NCBI RefSeq assembly: GCF_900537075.1 | Contig: NZ_UNRA01000001.1 | Coordinates: 496,001-560,000, forward strand | DNA: 64,000 nt | Direction of reading: 5' to 3' | Source: Tropicibacter sp. Alg240-R139 | GTDB lineage: Bacteria > Pseudomonadota > Alphaproteobacteria > Rhodobacterales > Rhodobacteraceae | Part shown: in pieces, positions 15,559-24,671 of the stretch | How positions within the stretch are numbered: the first letter of the stretch is position 1 | Layout of the letters: each line of letters begins with the position of its first letter | The notes under the pieces: generated by a model | What the model was told of the DNA's origin: nothing | Seen by the model: only the letters and a program-made list of their open reading frames with translations | Database searches by the model: none | Position numbers and translations under genes: made by a program

Positions 15559-18009
15559 ATGAGCAAGCTCCCCATCGAAGACACCCTTCCCGACCTGATC
15601 GACGCTCTGCGCCGCACAGGCCGCGCCGTGTTGCAGGCCCCCCCTGGTGCGGGCAAAACCACACGCGTGCCCCTTGCCATGTTGGAGGCGGGTCTGTGTG
15701 AAGGGCGGATCATCATGCTGGAGCCCCGCCGTCTGGCCGCGCGCGCCGCCGCTGAGCGCATGGCGCAGACCTTGGGAGAGCCCGTGGGGCAGACGGTTGG
15801 CTACCGGATCAGAGGCGACTCCAAAACCACAAAAAACACCCGAATCGAGGTCGTGACCGAAGGCATCCTGACCCGCATGCTACAGTCCGAACCCGATTTG
15901 CCAGGTGTCAGTGCGATCTTGTTCGATGAGTTCCACGAGCGCTCTTTGAATGCTGATCTCGGGCTGGCTCTGAGCCTTGAGGTTGCAGAGGCGCTGCGTG
16001 ATGACTTGATGTTGATGGCCATGTCCGCGACCTTGAATGCCGGGCCGGTGGCGGAGTTGATGGCTGCGCCACTGGTGACTTCGCAAGGGCGCAGTTTTCC
16101 CGTTGAAACCCGATGGCTCGAACGCCCGCTGCCGCCCAAATCGCGAAGGCTGGACGCGCTGGTGGATCTGGTGGTGCAGGCCGAACGGGACACCCGCGGC
16201 GAAGGTGGCAGCATTCTGGTATTTCTACCCGGCGAGGGTGAAATTCGGCGTGCCGAAGGGGCCTTAAATGGACGCTTGTCCGGCGATTGCGTCGTGTGCG
16301 CCCTGTTTGGCGCAATGCCGTTTGCCGATCAGCGCGCCGCTATCACCCCGGTGAAATCGGGCCGCAAGATTGTGCTGGCAACCTCCATCGCGGAAACCTC
16401 GCTTACCATTCCGGATATCCGAGTCGTGGTGGACATGGGACAGGCCCGCCGCGCGCGGTTTGATCCCGGTTCGGGTATGTCACGACTGGTCACCGAGCGG
16501 GTGACACGGGCCGAAGCCACGCAACGCGCAGGCCGTGCGGGTCGTGTGGCCGCCGGTGTCTGCTATCGTTTGTGGACAAAAGGCGAAGAAGGCGCGCTGT
16601 TCGCCTTCCCTCCTGCCGAGATCGAAGCCGCAGACCTGACCGGGTTGGCTTTGGAACTGGCGCTTTGGGGCGCGGACGCATCTGAACTGGCGTTCTTGAC
16701 ACCCCCGCCCGAAGGGGCGTTGGCCGAGGCCCGCACGCTCCTGCAGATGCTCGGGGCGTTGGACGGCGCACATCGGATGACGGATCACGGGCGAGCTCTG
16801 GCTGCCCTGCCGCTGCATCCACGCCTGGCGCATATGTTAGTGACCGCAGGGAGGGACGCAGCCCCTTTGGCCGCCCTTCTGGCAGAACGCGACCCTTTGC
16901 GCGGAGCGCCCACAGACCTGGCGTTGCGGCTAGAGGCATTGCGCGATCCAAAGGCGTTTCAACGCAAGCGATCTTATCAGGTGAACTTCGGTGTGGTTGA
17001 TCGCATCAGGACCGAAACCAAGCGCCTGCGCACCCTGACACGGGTCCAACGCGCCGACTTGTCAACAGCGGCGATGGCTGCACTGGCCTATCCGGACCGT
17101 ATTGGGCAGCGCCGCAAGGGTGATGCGGCGCGCTATGTCCTATCGGGCGGCAAGGGCGCGGTAATGCAGGACAGCGATACATTGGCCGCAGCGCCGCTCA
17201 TCGTGGCGCTCAACACCGACGGCAACCCGCGCGAGGCACGTCTACGGTTGGCAGCGCGGATCGCCGAGAGTGAGATCCGGGATCTTTTTTCAGATCAGAT
17301 CACTTGGACGGATCACTGCGAATGGTCCAAACGCGAACGCCGGGTGACCGCGCGCAAGCGCGAGTGTTTCGGATCCATCGCACTTGATGATCGCATCTGG
17401 AAAGATGCACCGCCTGATGCAGCCTCCTTGGCCATGCTGGACGGGGTGCGCGACCTTGGGTTGCGTCTTGACGGGGCCGCCGCACGGCTGGCGGCACGGG
17501 TCGAACTAGCCCGCGCAGATGGTGCCGTGATGCCGGATTTCTCGTTTGCGGGGTTGATGGCAACGCTGGACGATTGGCTGTTACCGATGCTCACCGGCGT
17601 GCGCAGTGCCGAGGATTGGAAGCGATTTGACCCGTTGCCGGCGCTGCAAGCGGCGCTCAGTTGGGATCAGTCGCAAACTCTGGACCGTTTGGTGCCGTCG
17701 AAGTTCACAACGCCTTTGGGTCGCAGGATCGCAATCGACTATGACATCGAAGGCAACCCAGAAATCCAGGTCCGTCTGCAAGAAATGTTCGGCATGACCC
17801 GCCACCCCACCAGCGGTGGGGTGCCCTTGAAGATCACGCTTCTGTCACCCGCGCAGCGCCCGATCCAGATCACCCGCGACCTGCCGGGGTTCTGGACGGG
17901 CTCATATGCGGATGTACGCAAGGACATGCGCGCGCAATATCCCAAACACCCCTGGCCCGAAGACCCAACACAAGAAGACCCGACTTTGCGCGCGAAACGC
18001 AGAAAATAG
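15559..18009 (+). CDS. hrpB: ATP-dependent RNA helicase HrpB
   Basis: 816-aa DEAH-box helicase of normal HrpB length. Motifs in order: Walker A QAPPGAGKTTRVPLAMLE (residues ~27-45), LEPRRLAARAAA, DEFH box (ILFDEFHERSLNADLG), SAT (MAMSATLN), and helicase-C motifs TSIAETSLTIPDIRVVVD and QRAGRAGRVAAGVCYRLW. The HA2 and HrpB-specific C-terminal domains complete it. HrpB is a cytoplasmic helicase of uncertain physiological role. The end is followed by two-hairpin element copy 2. Confidence 0.96.
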   Translation: MSKLPIEDTLPDLIDALRRTGRAVLQAPPGAGKTTRVPLAMLEAGLCEGRIIMLEPRRLAARAAAERMAQTLGEPVGQTVGYRIRGDSKTTKNTRIEVVTEGILTRMLQSEPDLPGVSAILFDEFHERSLNADLGLALSLEVAEALRDDLMLMAMSATLNAGPVAELMAAPLVTSQGRSFPVETRWLERPLPPKSRRLDALVDLVVQAERDTRGEGGSILVFLPGEGEIRRAEGALNGRLSGDCVVCALFGAMPFADQRAAITPVKSGRKIVLATSIAETSLTIPDIRVVVDMGQARRARFDPGSGMSRLVTERVTRAEATQRAGRAGRVAAGVCYRLWTKGEEGALFAFPPAEIEAADLTGLALELALWGADASELAFLTPPPEGALAEARTLLQMLGALDGAHRMTDHGRALAALPLHPRLAHMLVTAGRDAAPLAALLAERDPLRGAPTDLALRLEALRDPKAFQRKRSYQVNFGVVDRIRTETKRLRTLTRVQRADLSTAAMAALAYPDRIGQRRKGDAARYVLSGGKGAVMQDSDTLAAAPLIVALNTDGNPREARLRLAARIAESEIRDLFSDQITWTDHCEWSKRERRVTARKRECFGSIALDDRIWKDAPPDAASLAMLDGVRDLGLRLDGAAARLAARVELARADGAVMPDFSFAGLMATLDDWLLPMLTGVRSAEDWKRFDPLPALQAALSWDQSQTLDRLVPSKFTTPLGRRIAIDYDIEGNPEIQVRLQEMFGMTRHPTSGGVPLKITLLSPAQRPIQITRDLPGFWTGSYADVRKDMRAQYPKHPWPEDPTQEDPTLRAKRRK

Positions 18010-18037
18010 CCACGACATCAGCCGTCTAGCGCGACCG

Positions 18038-18111
18038 CAGCGCGTAAAGCGCGCTGCCCGGCCCAACGGGTTTGCGTGCATTTTCAATGCATGCAAACCG
18101 GGCGGGAGCGC
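18038..18111. repeat. Two-hairpin intergenic element, copy 2
   Basis: Stem AGCGCG(T)/(G)CGCGCT with loop AAA (18039-18055), then GGCCCAACGGG, a long second stem GGTTTGCGTGCAT paired to ATGCATGCAAACC with one wobble (18069-18099), then GGGCGGGAGCGC. The framing boxes match copies 1 and 3 but the second stem is a different sequence, so structure rather than sequence is retained. Lies between convergent hrpB and the SDR gene and touches the SDR stop. Confidence 0.75.
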
Positions 18112-18860
18112 TACGAGCGTAAGCTGGGCAAGCCAATACCCGTCGCTTGAAACCCACCATCCGCCGCAAGGATCTGGCCGGTGATAAAGCTCGCCTTATC
18201 GCTGAGAAGAAAGGTGATAGCTGCGGCGATCTCATCCTCGCTTCCATAGCGGTTAAGCGGGACAGCGTCGTGATAGGCCGCACGGATATCTGGCGTATGC
18301 ACCGCCAGCGCAAGCTTGGTGTCCACCGGCCCCGGTGCCACGGCGTTAACGCGAATGCCAAGCTCTCCCAGCTCTACTGCCTGTTGCAAGGTCAGCTGCG
18401 CAAGCCCCGCTTTGGACGTGCCATAAGCCACCCGCAGGGTCGAGGCCCGCAAACCAGAAATCGAAGTGATGTTGACGACCGCTCCTCCGTCCCCGTCAGC
18501 CAGTAAACTGGTCAAGGCCTGTGTCATCAGAAACGGACCATCCAGATTGGTCGCCATGACCGTTTTCCAACGCTCGAAACTGGTTTCGCGGATCGGGCCA
18601 AAGTCGGCCACACCCGCATTGTTCACCAACCCATCTAAGTGCCCAAACTCGGCCCCCAACCATTCAGCCACGCGGCTGGCATCGTCGGGATCGGACACAT
18701 CCGCTTCGCAAGCCACGGCCCTCTCGACACGCTGAACGGCCGCGGTCAGCGCCTCGACATCACGGTCGAGCATAATCACACGCCAATCTTGTTGTGTCAG
18801 TTGACGAGCTGTTGCCAGGCCAATGCCACGTGCGGCCCCTGTCACCAATGCAGTTTTCAT
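18111..18860 (-). CDS. SDR-family NAD(P)-dependent oxidoreductase
   Basis: 249-aa classical short-chain dehydrogenase. Cofactor motif VTGAARGIGLATA at residues 6-18, LVNNAGVADFGP, catalytic serine in NITSISGLRAS, and the YxxxK pair in AYGTSKAGLAQL. C-terminal dimer helix and FITGQILAADGGFQ typical of the FabG-like subclass. Substrate unknown. Starts 9 bp after the gnd stop on the same strand, so the pair is probably one operon; a role in sugar-acid metabolism is a reasonable guess. Confidence 0.92.
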   Translation of the reverse strand: MKTALVTGAARGIGLATARQLTQQDWRVIMLDRDVEALTAAVQRVERAVACEADVSDPDDASRVAEWLGAEFGHLDGLVNNAGVADFGPIRETSFERWKTVMATNLDGPFLMTQALTSLLADGDGGAVVNITSISGLRASTLRVAYGTSKAGLAQLTLQQAVELGELGIRVNAVAPGPVDTKLALAVHTPDIRAAYHDAVPLNRYGSEDEIAAAITFLLSDKASFITGQILAADGGFQATGIGLPSLRS

Positions 18861-18869
18861 CGCGCGTCC

Positions 18870-20261
18870 TTATCCCCAATCCCCATGATGTTTGCCCGGC
18901 ACGTCTGTGCGCTCAAACCCGTGCACACCAAAAGCATCCCGCTGCGCCTGGATCAGATTTGCCGTGCCTGTGCCTTGGCGCGCCGTATCAAACCACGCCA
19001 GCCCTGCTGACAAGGCCGGAACCGGCAAACCTGCGGCCACCGCTGCGCCAACCACCTGCCGCAAGTCGGGGATCGCAGGCAACAGCAAATCGGCCATCCC
19101 ATCCGCCAGCAAAACCGGCCGCTCAGGTGCTTGTCGCAAAAGCGGTGCCAAATCATCCAGCAGGTTGGAGCGGATGATGCAGCCCGCTCGCCAAATCTCG
19201 GCAATCCGCGCCAGATCCAGCGACCAATCAAACTCGGCCGACGCCGCGCGCAAGACCTCGAACCCCTGCAAATGTGCGAGTACGCGTCCCGCAAAGAGCG
19301 CATTTTCAAGTGACGCCGGATCAAGATCGACCTGTTCCGCTCCAGGAAACTGCGTTGCCGCCGCCAACCGCGCGGATTTGGTGGACGACCAGGCGCGTGC
19401 GCCGACAGCGGCTTCGATCGCGCTGGCTGACTGACCAAGTTTTAGGGCCTCGATTACCGTCCAACGACCGGTGCCTTTTTGCCCGGCCTGATCCCGGATC
19501 ATATCGACCAAAGGGTGACCGCTATTTGGGTCAGTGACCTGCAGTACCTTGGCCGTGGTTTCGACCAAAAAAGACGCGAGCTTACCCTTGGCCCAGTCCG
19601 AAAACAGCGCACCAATCCGGGGGGCCTCCCAGCCCTGCCCGTCCCGCAGCAAGCCATAGATCTCGGCAATCATCTGCATGTCCGCATATTCGATACCGTT
19701 GTGCACTGTCTTGACGAAATGCCCCGCCCCATCAGGTCCCACATGGGCGACACAAGGATCGTGCTTAAACCGGGCAGCAATCGGCTCAAGGATCGGCTGG
19801 AGTTGCTGCCAACTGTGATCAGATCCGCCAACCATCATCGACGGGCCATGGCGCGCACCATCTTCTCCACCCGACACGCCCATGCCGACAAAGTGAATGC
19901 CTGCGGCCTCGGCTGTGCGGCGGCGCGTGTCAATGAAATCGGCATTGCCCGCGTCAACAACGGTGTCTTCTTCGCCCAGCAGAGGGATCAACCGCTTGAT
20001 CATCGCGTCGACCGGCGCACCCGAGGGGATCATCAAGATGATCACTCTGGGCTGCGCCACAGCGTCCACAAACTCTGCCAGCTCAACAGCGCCGGTGATC
20101 CGAATTGCCAGTTCTCCGGCCTCGGCCAGAAAAGGGGCGATCCAATCACTCTCTCGGTTGCTGATTGCGACATGAATGCCCTGTTCGGCCATGTTCAACG
20201 CCAAGGCGCTGCCCATCGTACCCAACCCATAGACCCCGACCCGCGCCTGTGTTCGCGTCAT
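18870..20261 (-). CDS. gnd: 6-phosphogluconate dehydrogenase, decarboxylating
   Basis: 463 aa, close to the long (about 468-aa) bacterial enzyme. The N-terminal Rossmann motif GVYGLGTMGSALALNMAEQG, the substrate loop GMGVSGGEDGARHGPSMM, catalytic lysine region GHFVKTVHNGIEYADMQ and late KGTGRWTV are all present. Converts 6-phosphogluconate to ribulose 5-phosphate with CO2 and NAD(P)H in the pentose phosphate pathway. zwf and pgl are not in the window. The SDR gene follows immediately. Confidence 0.96.
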   Translation of the reverse strand: MTRTQARVGVYGLGTMGSALALNMAEQGIHVAISNRESDWIAPFLAEAGELAIRITGAVELAEFVDAVAQPRVIILMIPSGAPVDAMIKRLIPLLGEEDTVVDAGNADFIDTRRRTAEAAGIHFVGMGVSGGEDGARHGPSMMVGGSDHSWQQLQPILEPIAARFKHDPCVAHVGPDGAGHFVKTVHNGIEYADMQMIAEIYGLLRDGQGWEAPRIGALFSDWAKGKLASFLVETTAKVLQVTDPNSGHPLVDMIRDQAGQKGTGRWTVIEALKLGQSASAIEAAVGARAWSSTKSARLAAATQFPGAEQVDLDPASLENALFAGRVLAHLQGFEVLRAASAEFDWSLDLARIAEIWRAGCIIRSNLLDDLAPLLRQAPERPVLLADGMADLLLPAIPDLRQVVGAAVAAGLPVPALSAGLAWFDTARQGTGTANLIQAQRDAFGVHGFERTDVPGKHHGDWG

Positions 20262-20424
20262 GCACCGCCTCGTAACTGATCACCTCGGCAAGGTTGCGAC
20301 ATCCCGGACACGGGTGCAAGGCAAAGAAAAACATGTTAACCTGTTGGTCATTGTAAGTATTGCTACATTCCTTATATTTGTTTGCAACAGCCGTGACACA
20401 ATGCGGCCAGATCGAGCGCGACCC

Positions 20425-20883
20425 ATGACAAATGTCTTTGAAAAAACCTGGCAGGAGGTTGTCCGCCCCCTGTTTCTCCGCCCCAAGCGCGTCCAAGTGG
20501 CTGCCTTGTGCCTGAGAGACGGCAAGGACGGGCAAGAGGTTCTGATGATCACCAGCCGGGGAACCGGACGGTGGATTGTCCCCAAGGGTTGGCCGATTGA
20601 TGGGTTGAACGGACCTGAAACCGCGCTTCAGGAAGCTTGGGAAGAAGCGGGCGTGAAAGAGGCCAAAGTCCAGAAAGAACCGGTCGGCAGGTACAATTAC
20701 GACAAAGTTTTAGACAACGGCACATCAGAACCGGTCGAAACCCAAGTTTACCAGATTGCGGTGTCGGAACTGTCTGAGGAGTATCCAGAGGTCAGTGAAC
20801 GCAAGCGCTGCTGGATGTCGGCCTCTGAGGCCGCAAACTTGGTTCGGGAACCACAATTGCAAGACATCCTGCGGGATTTGTAA
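20425..20883 (+). CDS. Nudix hydrolase
   Basis: 152 aa. The segment RGTGRWIVPKGWPIDG followed by ETALQEAWEEAGV is a Nudix box of the degenerate type (QEAWEEAGV in place of REUXEEXGU), as found in diadenosine/diphosphoinositol polyphosphate hydrolase-like bacterial proteins. It is expected to hydrolyse a nucleoside diphosphate linked to another moiety; substrate unknown. ATG at 20425 (MTNVFEKTWQEVVRP) resembles family starts; ATG at 20401 is an alternative. Neither has a strong ribosome site. Divergent from gnd. Confidence 0.9.
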   Translation: MTNVFEKTWQEVVRPLFLRPKRVQVAALCLRDGKDGQEVLMITSRGTGRWIVPKGWPIDGLNGPETALQEAWEEAGVKEAKVQKEPVGRYNYDKVLDNGTSEPVETQVYQIAVSELSEEYPEVSERKRCWMSASEAANLVREPQLQDILRDL

Positions 20884-20975
20884 CACGCTCACGACTGTTT
20901 CATGACTACTCTCTTGCTTTGACGGAACACAGCCTCTACTTGCCCGCGCTATGACCTGAAAAGACGGCGGAAGAG

Positions 20976-22454
20976 ATGGCAGACGCGGAAAACAGCAACA
21001 AATGGACCACGCTTGATCGTGACTTGAACCGGATTTCACGGGTCGAAGTCGCGACGGCCTACGTTGCACGGCCGATGGTCGGGCCTGGGATCGCGCTGGC
21101 GTTCATGGTGATCGCCGCCCTTGTCGCAATGCTGGCCTTTGGCACCACTTCTGGAAGCCTGATTATTGCTTTGGCCGCAGCTTTCGGTGCCTATATGGCG
21201 ATCAACATCGGTGCCAACGACGTTGCCAACAACATGGGACCTGCGGTCGGCGCCAATGCTCTTACCATGGGCGGTGCCATCGCAATTGCCGCCATCGCCG
21301 AAAGCGCGGGGGCCTTGCTTGCTGGTGGGGATGTTGTTTCGACCATTTCCAAGGGGATCATCGACCCCTCGGGTATGAAAAACAGCGAAATCTTCATCTG
21401 GGCCATGATGGCTGCGCTGATTTCATCGGCGCTGTGGGTCAATCTGGCTACATGGGTCGGTGCACCGGTATCCACCACGCATTCGGTTGTCGGCGGTGTC
21501 ATGGGGGCGGGCGTTGCTGCGGCTGGCATGGCTGCAGTGAGCTGGCCCACAATGAGCAAGATCGCCGCCAGCTGGGTGATATCGCCGGTGCTCGGCGGGG
21601 CGATTGCAGCCGCATTTCTGGCATTGATCAAGGCACGCATCCTGTACCAAGAAGACAAGATCGCCGCTTCACGCCGCTGGGTTCCGATCCTTGTGGGTGT
21701 GATGGCTGGGGCCTTTTCGGCCTATCTGGCGGTCAAGGGGCTCAAGCGAATCGTCAAAATTGAATTGGAAATCGCCTTACTGATCGGCTTGTTCGGTGGC
21801 TTGGCGGTCTGGGCGGTCTGCGTGCCGCTGATCCGCCGTCAATCCGAAGGGCTGGAAAACCGTAACAAATCAGTCAAAACCCTCTTTGGCCTGCCACTTG
21901 TGGTCTCTGCTGCTCTGCTCAGCTTCGCCCATGGCGCCAATGATGTGGCCAATGCCGTTGGCCCGCTGGCGGCCATCGTGCATGCGACCGAGTTCGGCGA
22001 TTTTGCCGCCAAAGTGACGATCCCGACCTGGGTCATGGTGATCGGCGCCTTCGGCATTTCGTTCGGCTTGTTCCTGTTTGGCCCCAAACTGATCCGCATG
22101 GTGGGCAGCCAAATCACCAAACTAAACCCGATGCGCGCCTACTGCGTGGCCTTGTCTGCCGCCATCACGGTGATCGTTGCAAGTTGGTTGGGGCTGCCGG
22201 TCAGCTCCACACATATCGCTGTCGGTGGTGTGTTTGGCGTCGGCTTCTACCGCGAATGGCACATGGAGCGGCGCTTGCAGAAATCCAACGCAAACCGCCC
22301 CGAAGAAAAACGCATCGCGCGTGAAGAACGCCGCCGTCGCAAGCTGGTTCGCCGGTCTCACTTCATGACGATCATTGCAGCTTGGATCATCACTGTGCCA
22401 GCCGCCGCGCTTATGTCGGCCAGCATCTTCTGGCTGTTGTCGCTGATGCTGTGA
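20976..22454 (+). CDS. pit: Inorganic phosphate transporter, PiT family
   Basis: 492-aa integral membrane protein with the two PHO4 repeats: NIGANDVANNMGPAVGA near residue 70 and HGANDVANAVGPLAAI near residue 315. These duplicated GANDVAN motifs form the phosphate/sodium or proton site. A basic cytoplasmic loop (RRLQKSNANRPEEKRIAREE) precedes the last helices. Ribosome-binding sequence GGAAGAG is just upstream of the ATG. Likely low-affinity phosphate uptake; no phoU-like gene (DUF47) accompanies it. It ends 10 bp from the convergent PanE-like gene. Confidence 0.95.
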   Translation: MADAENSNKWTTLDRDLNRISRVEVATAYVARPMVGPGIALAFMVIAALVAMLAFGTTSGSLIIALAAAFGAYMAINIGANDVANNMGPAVGANALTMGGAIAIAAIAESAGALLAGGDVVSTISKGIIDPSGMKNSEIFIWAMMAALISSALWVNLATWVGAPVSTTHSVVGGVMGAGVAAAGMAAVSWPTMSKIAASWVISPVLGGAIAAAFLALIKARILYQEDKIAASRRWVPILVGVMAGAFSAYLAVKGLKRIVKIELEIALLIGLFGGLAVWAVCVPLIRRQSEGLENRNKSVKTLFGLPLVVSAALLSFAHGANDVANAVGPLAAIVHATEFGDFAAKVTIPTWVMVIGAFGISFGLFLFGPKLIRMVGSQITKLNPMRAYCVALSAAITVIVASWLGLPVSSTHIAVGGVFGVGFYREWHMERRLQKSNANRPEEKRIAREERRRRKLVRRSHFMTIIAAWIITVPAAALMSASIFWLLSLML

Positions 22455-22464
22455 GCTGTGTTGG

Positions 22465-23433
22465 CTAGCCCTTGATTTCGGATGCAGAGACCGGTGCTTT
22501 TGCGGTTTCGATCAGATTGGCCACCCTGCTGCAGATCGGGGTGGCAATACCAGCCTGATCTCCCAAGCGTATGATTTCGCCCTGGAGACTGTCGATTTCG
22601 GTCGGACGCCCTGCCATCAGATCATAAGCCATTGAGGTGCGCGCAGATGGGTCAATCGTCAGCATTTTGGCCGCGATCCGGCTGAACAGCGGCGTCGGCA
22701 AGCGCAGAATATGCGGCGTCATCCACGCGGGCAAAGGTGTAGTCGAGGCGACTTCGATGCCCGAGCGTCGCAATACACCTAGAGCTTCGGCCATCTGATC
22801 CGCCATTACCCGCCGCCAATTGCGATCCAAAAGCTGTTCTTGCAAGGTCAAACCGCTCAAAGCGTTGAGAGCATTATTAAGGTTGATTACCAGCTTGCCC
22901 CACTGCACCGCCTTGATCCGGGGGCTTTCGGTCACGGACAGATGCGGGACAGACAGCGCCTCTCCCAATTCACCAGCCCCTTGTTCGATCACGATGTCGC
23001 CCGATGTTGCGCGATGAAATCCCGTCTCGGAAGGGACAACATTAAATGGCACCATACCTGCGCGCACATCGTGGTCATGTAAAATGTTGCGCAAAACGGC
23101 GACGTTTTCGATCCCGTTCTGCCAGGAAACGACTGGCACGGTCGCCGACGCATGTTCCGCGATCAATCGCGCAATTTCCCGCGTTGCACCGGATTTGACC
23201 GTCACAATCACCAGATCAGCTTGAGCGAAGCAAGCAGGCTCGTCACTCAATCCCAACCGCTCGGATGGAACTGCCTGCCGAACACCTGAAAAATCAGTAA
23301 CTGTCAGGCCTTGCGCCCGGATCTGATCAAGAATGCGGGCGCGCCCCAATAGTGTGACATCCTTGCCCGCAGCGGCCAACAGCCCGCCTGTGAAACAGCC
23401 GATACTTCCGGCCCCTGCAATCACGATCCGCAT
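22465..23433 (-). CDS. panE: 2-dehydropantoate 2-reductase family protein
   Basis: 322 aa. N-terminal Rossmann motif MRIVIAGAGSIGCFTGGLLA, the conserved VTVKSGATREIA and SWQNGIENV segments, then KLVINLNNALNALSG with the catalytic Lys, and a C-terminal helical domain. This is the ApbA/PanE family, which reduces ketopantoate to pantoate with NADPH for coenzyme A synthesis. PanE paralogues acting on other 2-oxo acids are common, and no other pan gene is adjacent, so pantothenate specificity is likely but unproved. Confidence 0.85.
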   Translation of the reverse strand: MRIVIAGAGSIGCFTGGLLAAAGKDVTLLGRARILDQIRAQGLTVTDFSGVRQAVPSERLGLSDEPACFAQADLVIVTVKSGATREIARLIAEHASATVPVVSWQNGIENVAVLRNILHDHDVRAGMVPFNVVPSETGFHRATSGDIVIEQGAGELGEALSVPHLSVTESPRIKAVQWGKLVINLNNALNALSGLTLQEQLLDRNWRRVMADQMAEALGVLRRSGIEVASTTPLPAWMTPHILRLPTPLFSRIAAKMLTIDPSARTSMAYDLMAGRPTEIDSLQGEIIRLGDQAGIATPICSRVANLIETAKAPVSASEIKG

Positions 23434-23578
23434 TTCCCACTCCCCTTCAGTTGATCTTGCGATCGCTCAAAGAGAGACGCAACCGTGACCACACGACAGG
23501 GCCCCTGAATTTCTTGCAGATGCTTCACACCGTGGCAAACCATTGCGGCCTTGGACCAGGCACTGCCCGACTCTGCTG

Positions 23579-24559
23579 TCAGCCCGCCCGTCTTTGTCTG
23601 CGCTCCTTCAGGCGTGTGTGGGCCTCGGGTGTCCCGTCGTGAAAAGACCCAAACCACTTGTCCCAGGGCATTTCCAAATTGCCGTAATTCACCTCGAAGT
23701 ATCGGTGGTGCATCTGGTGGTGAAACGTCCCAAGCGCCAGCGTCTTGCGATCCTGGACCAGCAAACTTTCGAACCCTGTGTGCGACGTTGCTGCCGTCAG
23801 CCCCTGATGTTGCAGATGGAACAGGATGTGCAGTGGATGGGCTGGCACCACAAAATGGATCAGAATCGAAGTGAAGAAGAAAAACGCCTCGACCGGGTGC
23901 ATCGACAAGCCAGACCAGGGGCCAACATTGACGTTGCGGTGGTGCAGCGCGTGCGCCAGCCGATAGAGCGGCCCCCAATGCAGCGCGCGGTGGATCCAGT
24001 AGAAATGGAACGAGATCCAGACTGGCGTCAGCAGGAAGAAGAGCACAAACAGAACTGGGTTTTCTGACGGCATCAACATCGGAACCCAGCCATTGGCCAT
24101 ACCATAAAACATCACCACCTCGAAAAACGTCCAGCACCCGACCCCGCTTACCAAGGTCCAGAACATGTTGTCATGCACCTGATTGGCAAAGGTGAACTGT
24201 TTGCCTTTGCCTGCCAGGGGGCGAGGATCAAACTTGAGCTTTTCGCCTTGCTTGCGGGCACGGAAAAAGAACAGATGCAGCCCCCCTGCCACCAACACCA
24301 TCAGCGCCAAATTTCGCAGCCAGATCAGGCCGATCCAATCCAAAGCCAGCACTTCCATCCGCTCTAACGCAGGGGTTAGCCAGGTCCAGCTGACGTAGGC
24401 AATGAGTAAGACCAATACGTTTTCGGCCAACCCCAACCATCGCACCGCCAGCCAATGCGCCATGCGCGCGGGGTTTGGTGGCCAACTAAAGAACGGCGAA
24501 ACCGCGATTGGCACGTCGGGGATGTACGCCCAGCCGGGCAGCTTTGATGGTTCTGACAT
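23579..24559 (-). CDS. Sterol desaturase / fatty acid hydroxylase family membrane protein
   Basis: 326 aa. Three histidine clusters that bind a di-iron site are visible: HFYWIHRALHW, HALHHRNVN and HHQMHHRYFEVNYG. Several hydrophobic segments precede them (LAENVLVLLIAYVSWTWL, NLALMVLVAGGLHLFFF, NPVLFVLFFLLTPVWI). Members hydroxylate or desaturate lipids, sterols or carotenoids at the membrane; the substrate here is unknown. ATG at 24559 (MSEPSKLPGW) is preferred over the in-frame ATG at 24583. Divergent from the LysR gene, which may control it. Confidence 0.9.
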   Translation of the reverse strand: MSEPSKLPGWAYIPDVPIAVSPFFSWPPNPARMAHWLAVRWLGLAENVLVLLIAYVSWTWLTPALERMEVLALDWIGLIWLRNLALMVLVAGGLHLFFFRARKQGEKLKFDPRPLAGKGKQFTFANQVHDNMFWTLVSGVGCWTFFEVVMFYGMANGWVPMLMPSENPVLFVLFFLLTPVWISFHFYWIHRALHWGPLYRLAHALHHRNVNVGPWSGLSMHPVEAFFFFTSILIHFVVPAHPLHILFHLQHQGLTAATSHTGFESLLVQDRKTLALGTFHHQMHHRYFEVNYGNLEMPWDKWFGSFHDGTPEAHTRLKERRQRRAG

Positions 24560-24671
24560 GGCGGGCCCCTGTAGCTTGCTCAATTATGTTGACCTAATCT
24601 GTCACTTTCACATACCCCTGAAAAACAGAACCAATTGATCAAATACATCTGCTTTTCTGAGGAAGAATAAT

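Noticed and set aside
19479-20279. Plus-strand frame of 266 codons over gnd
   Set aside because: Antisense shadow of gnd; no recognisable domain.
20884-20975. Pho box upstream of the phosphate permease
   Set aside because: Only weak resemblance to CTGTCAT repeats, below what I can support.
23421-24137. Minus-strand frame of 238 codons overlapping the sterol-desaturase-family gene
   Set aside because: Same strand but out of frame with the His-motif protein; no domain and unusual Cys/Trp-rich composition.
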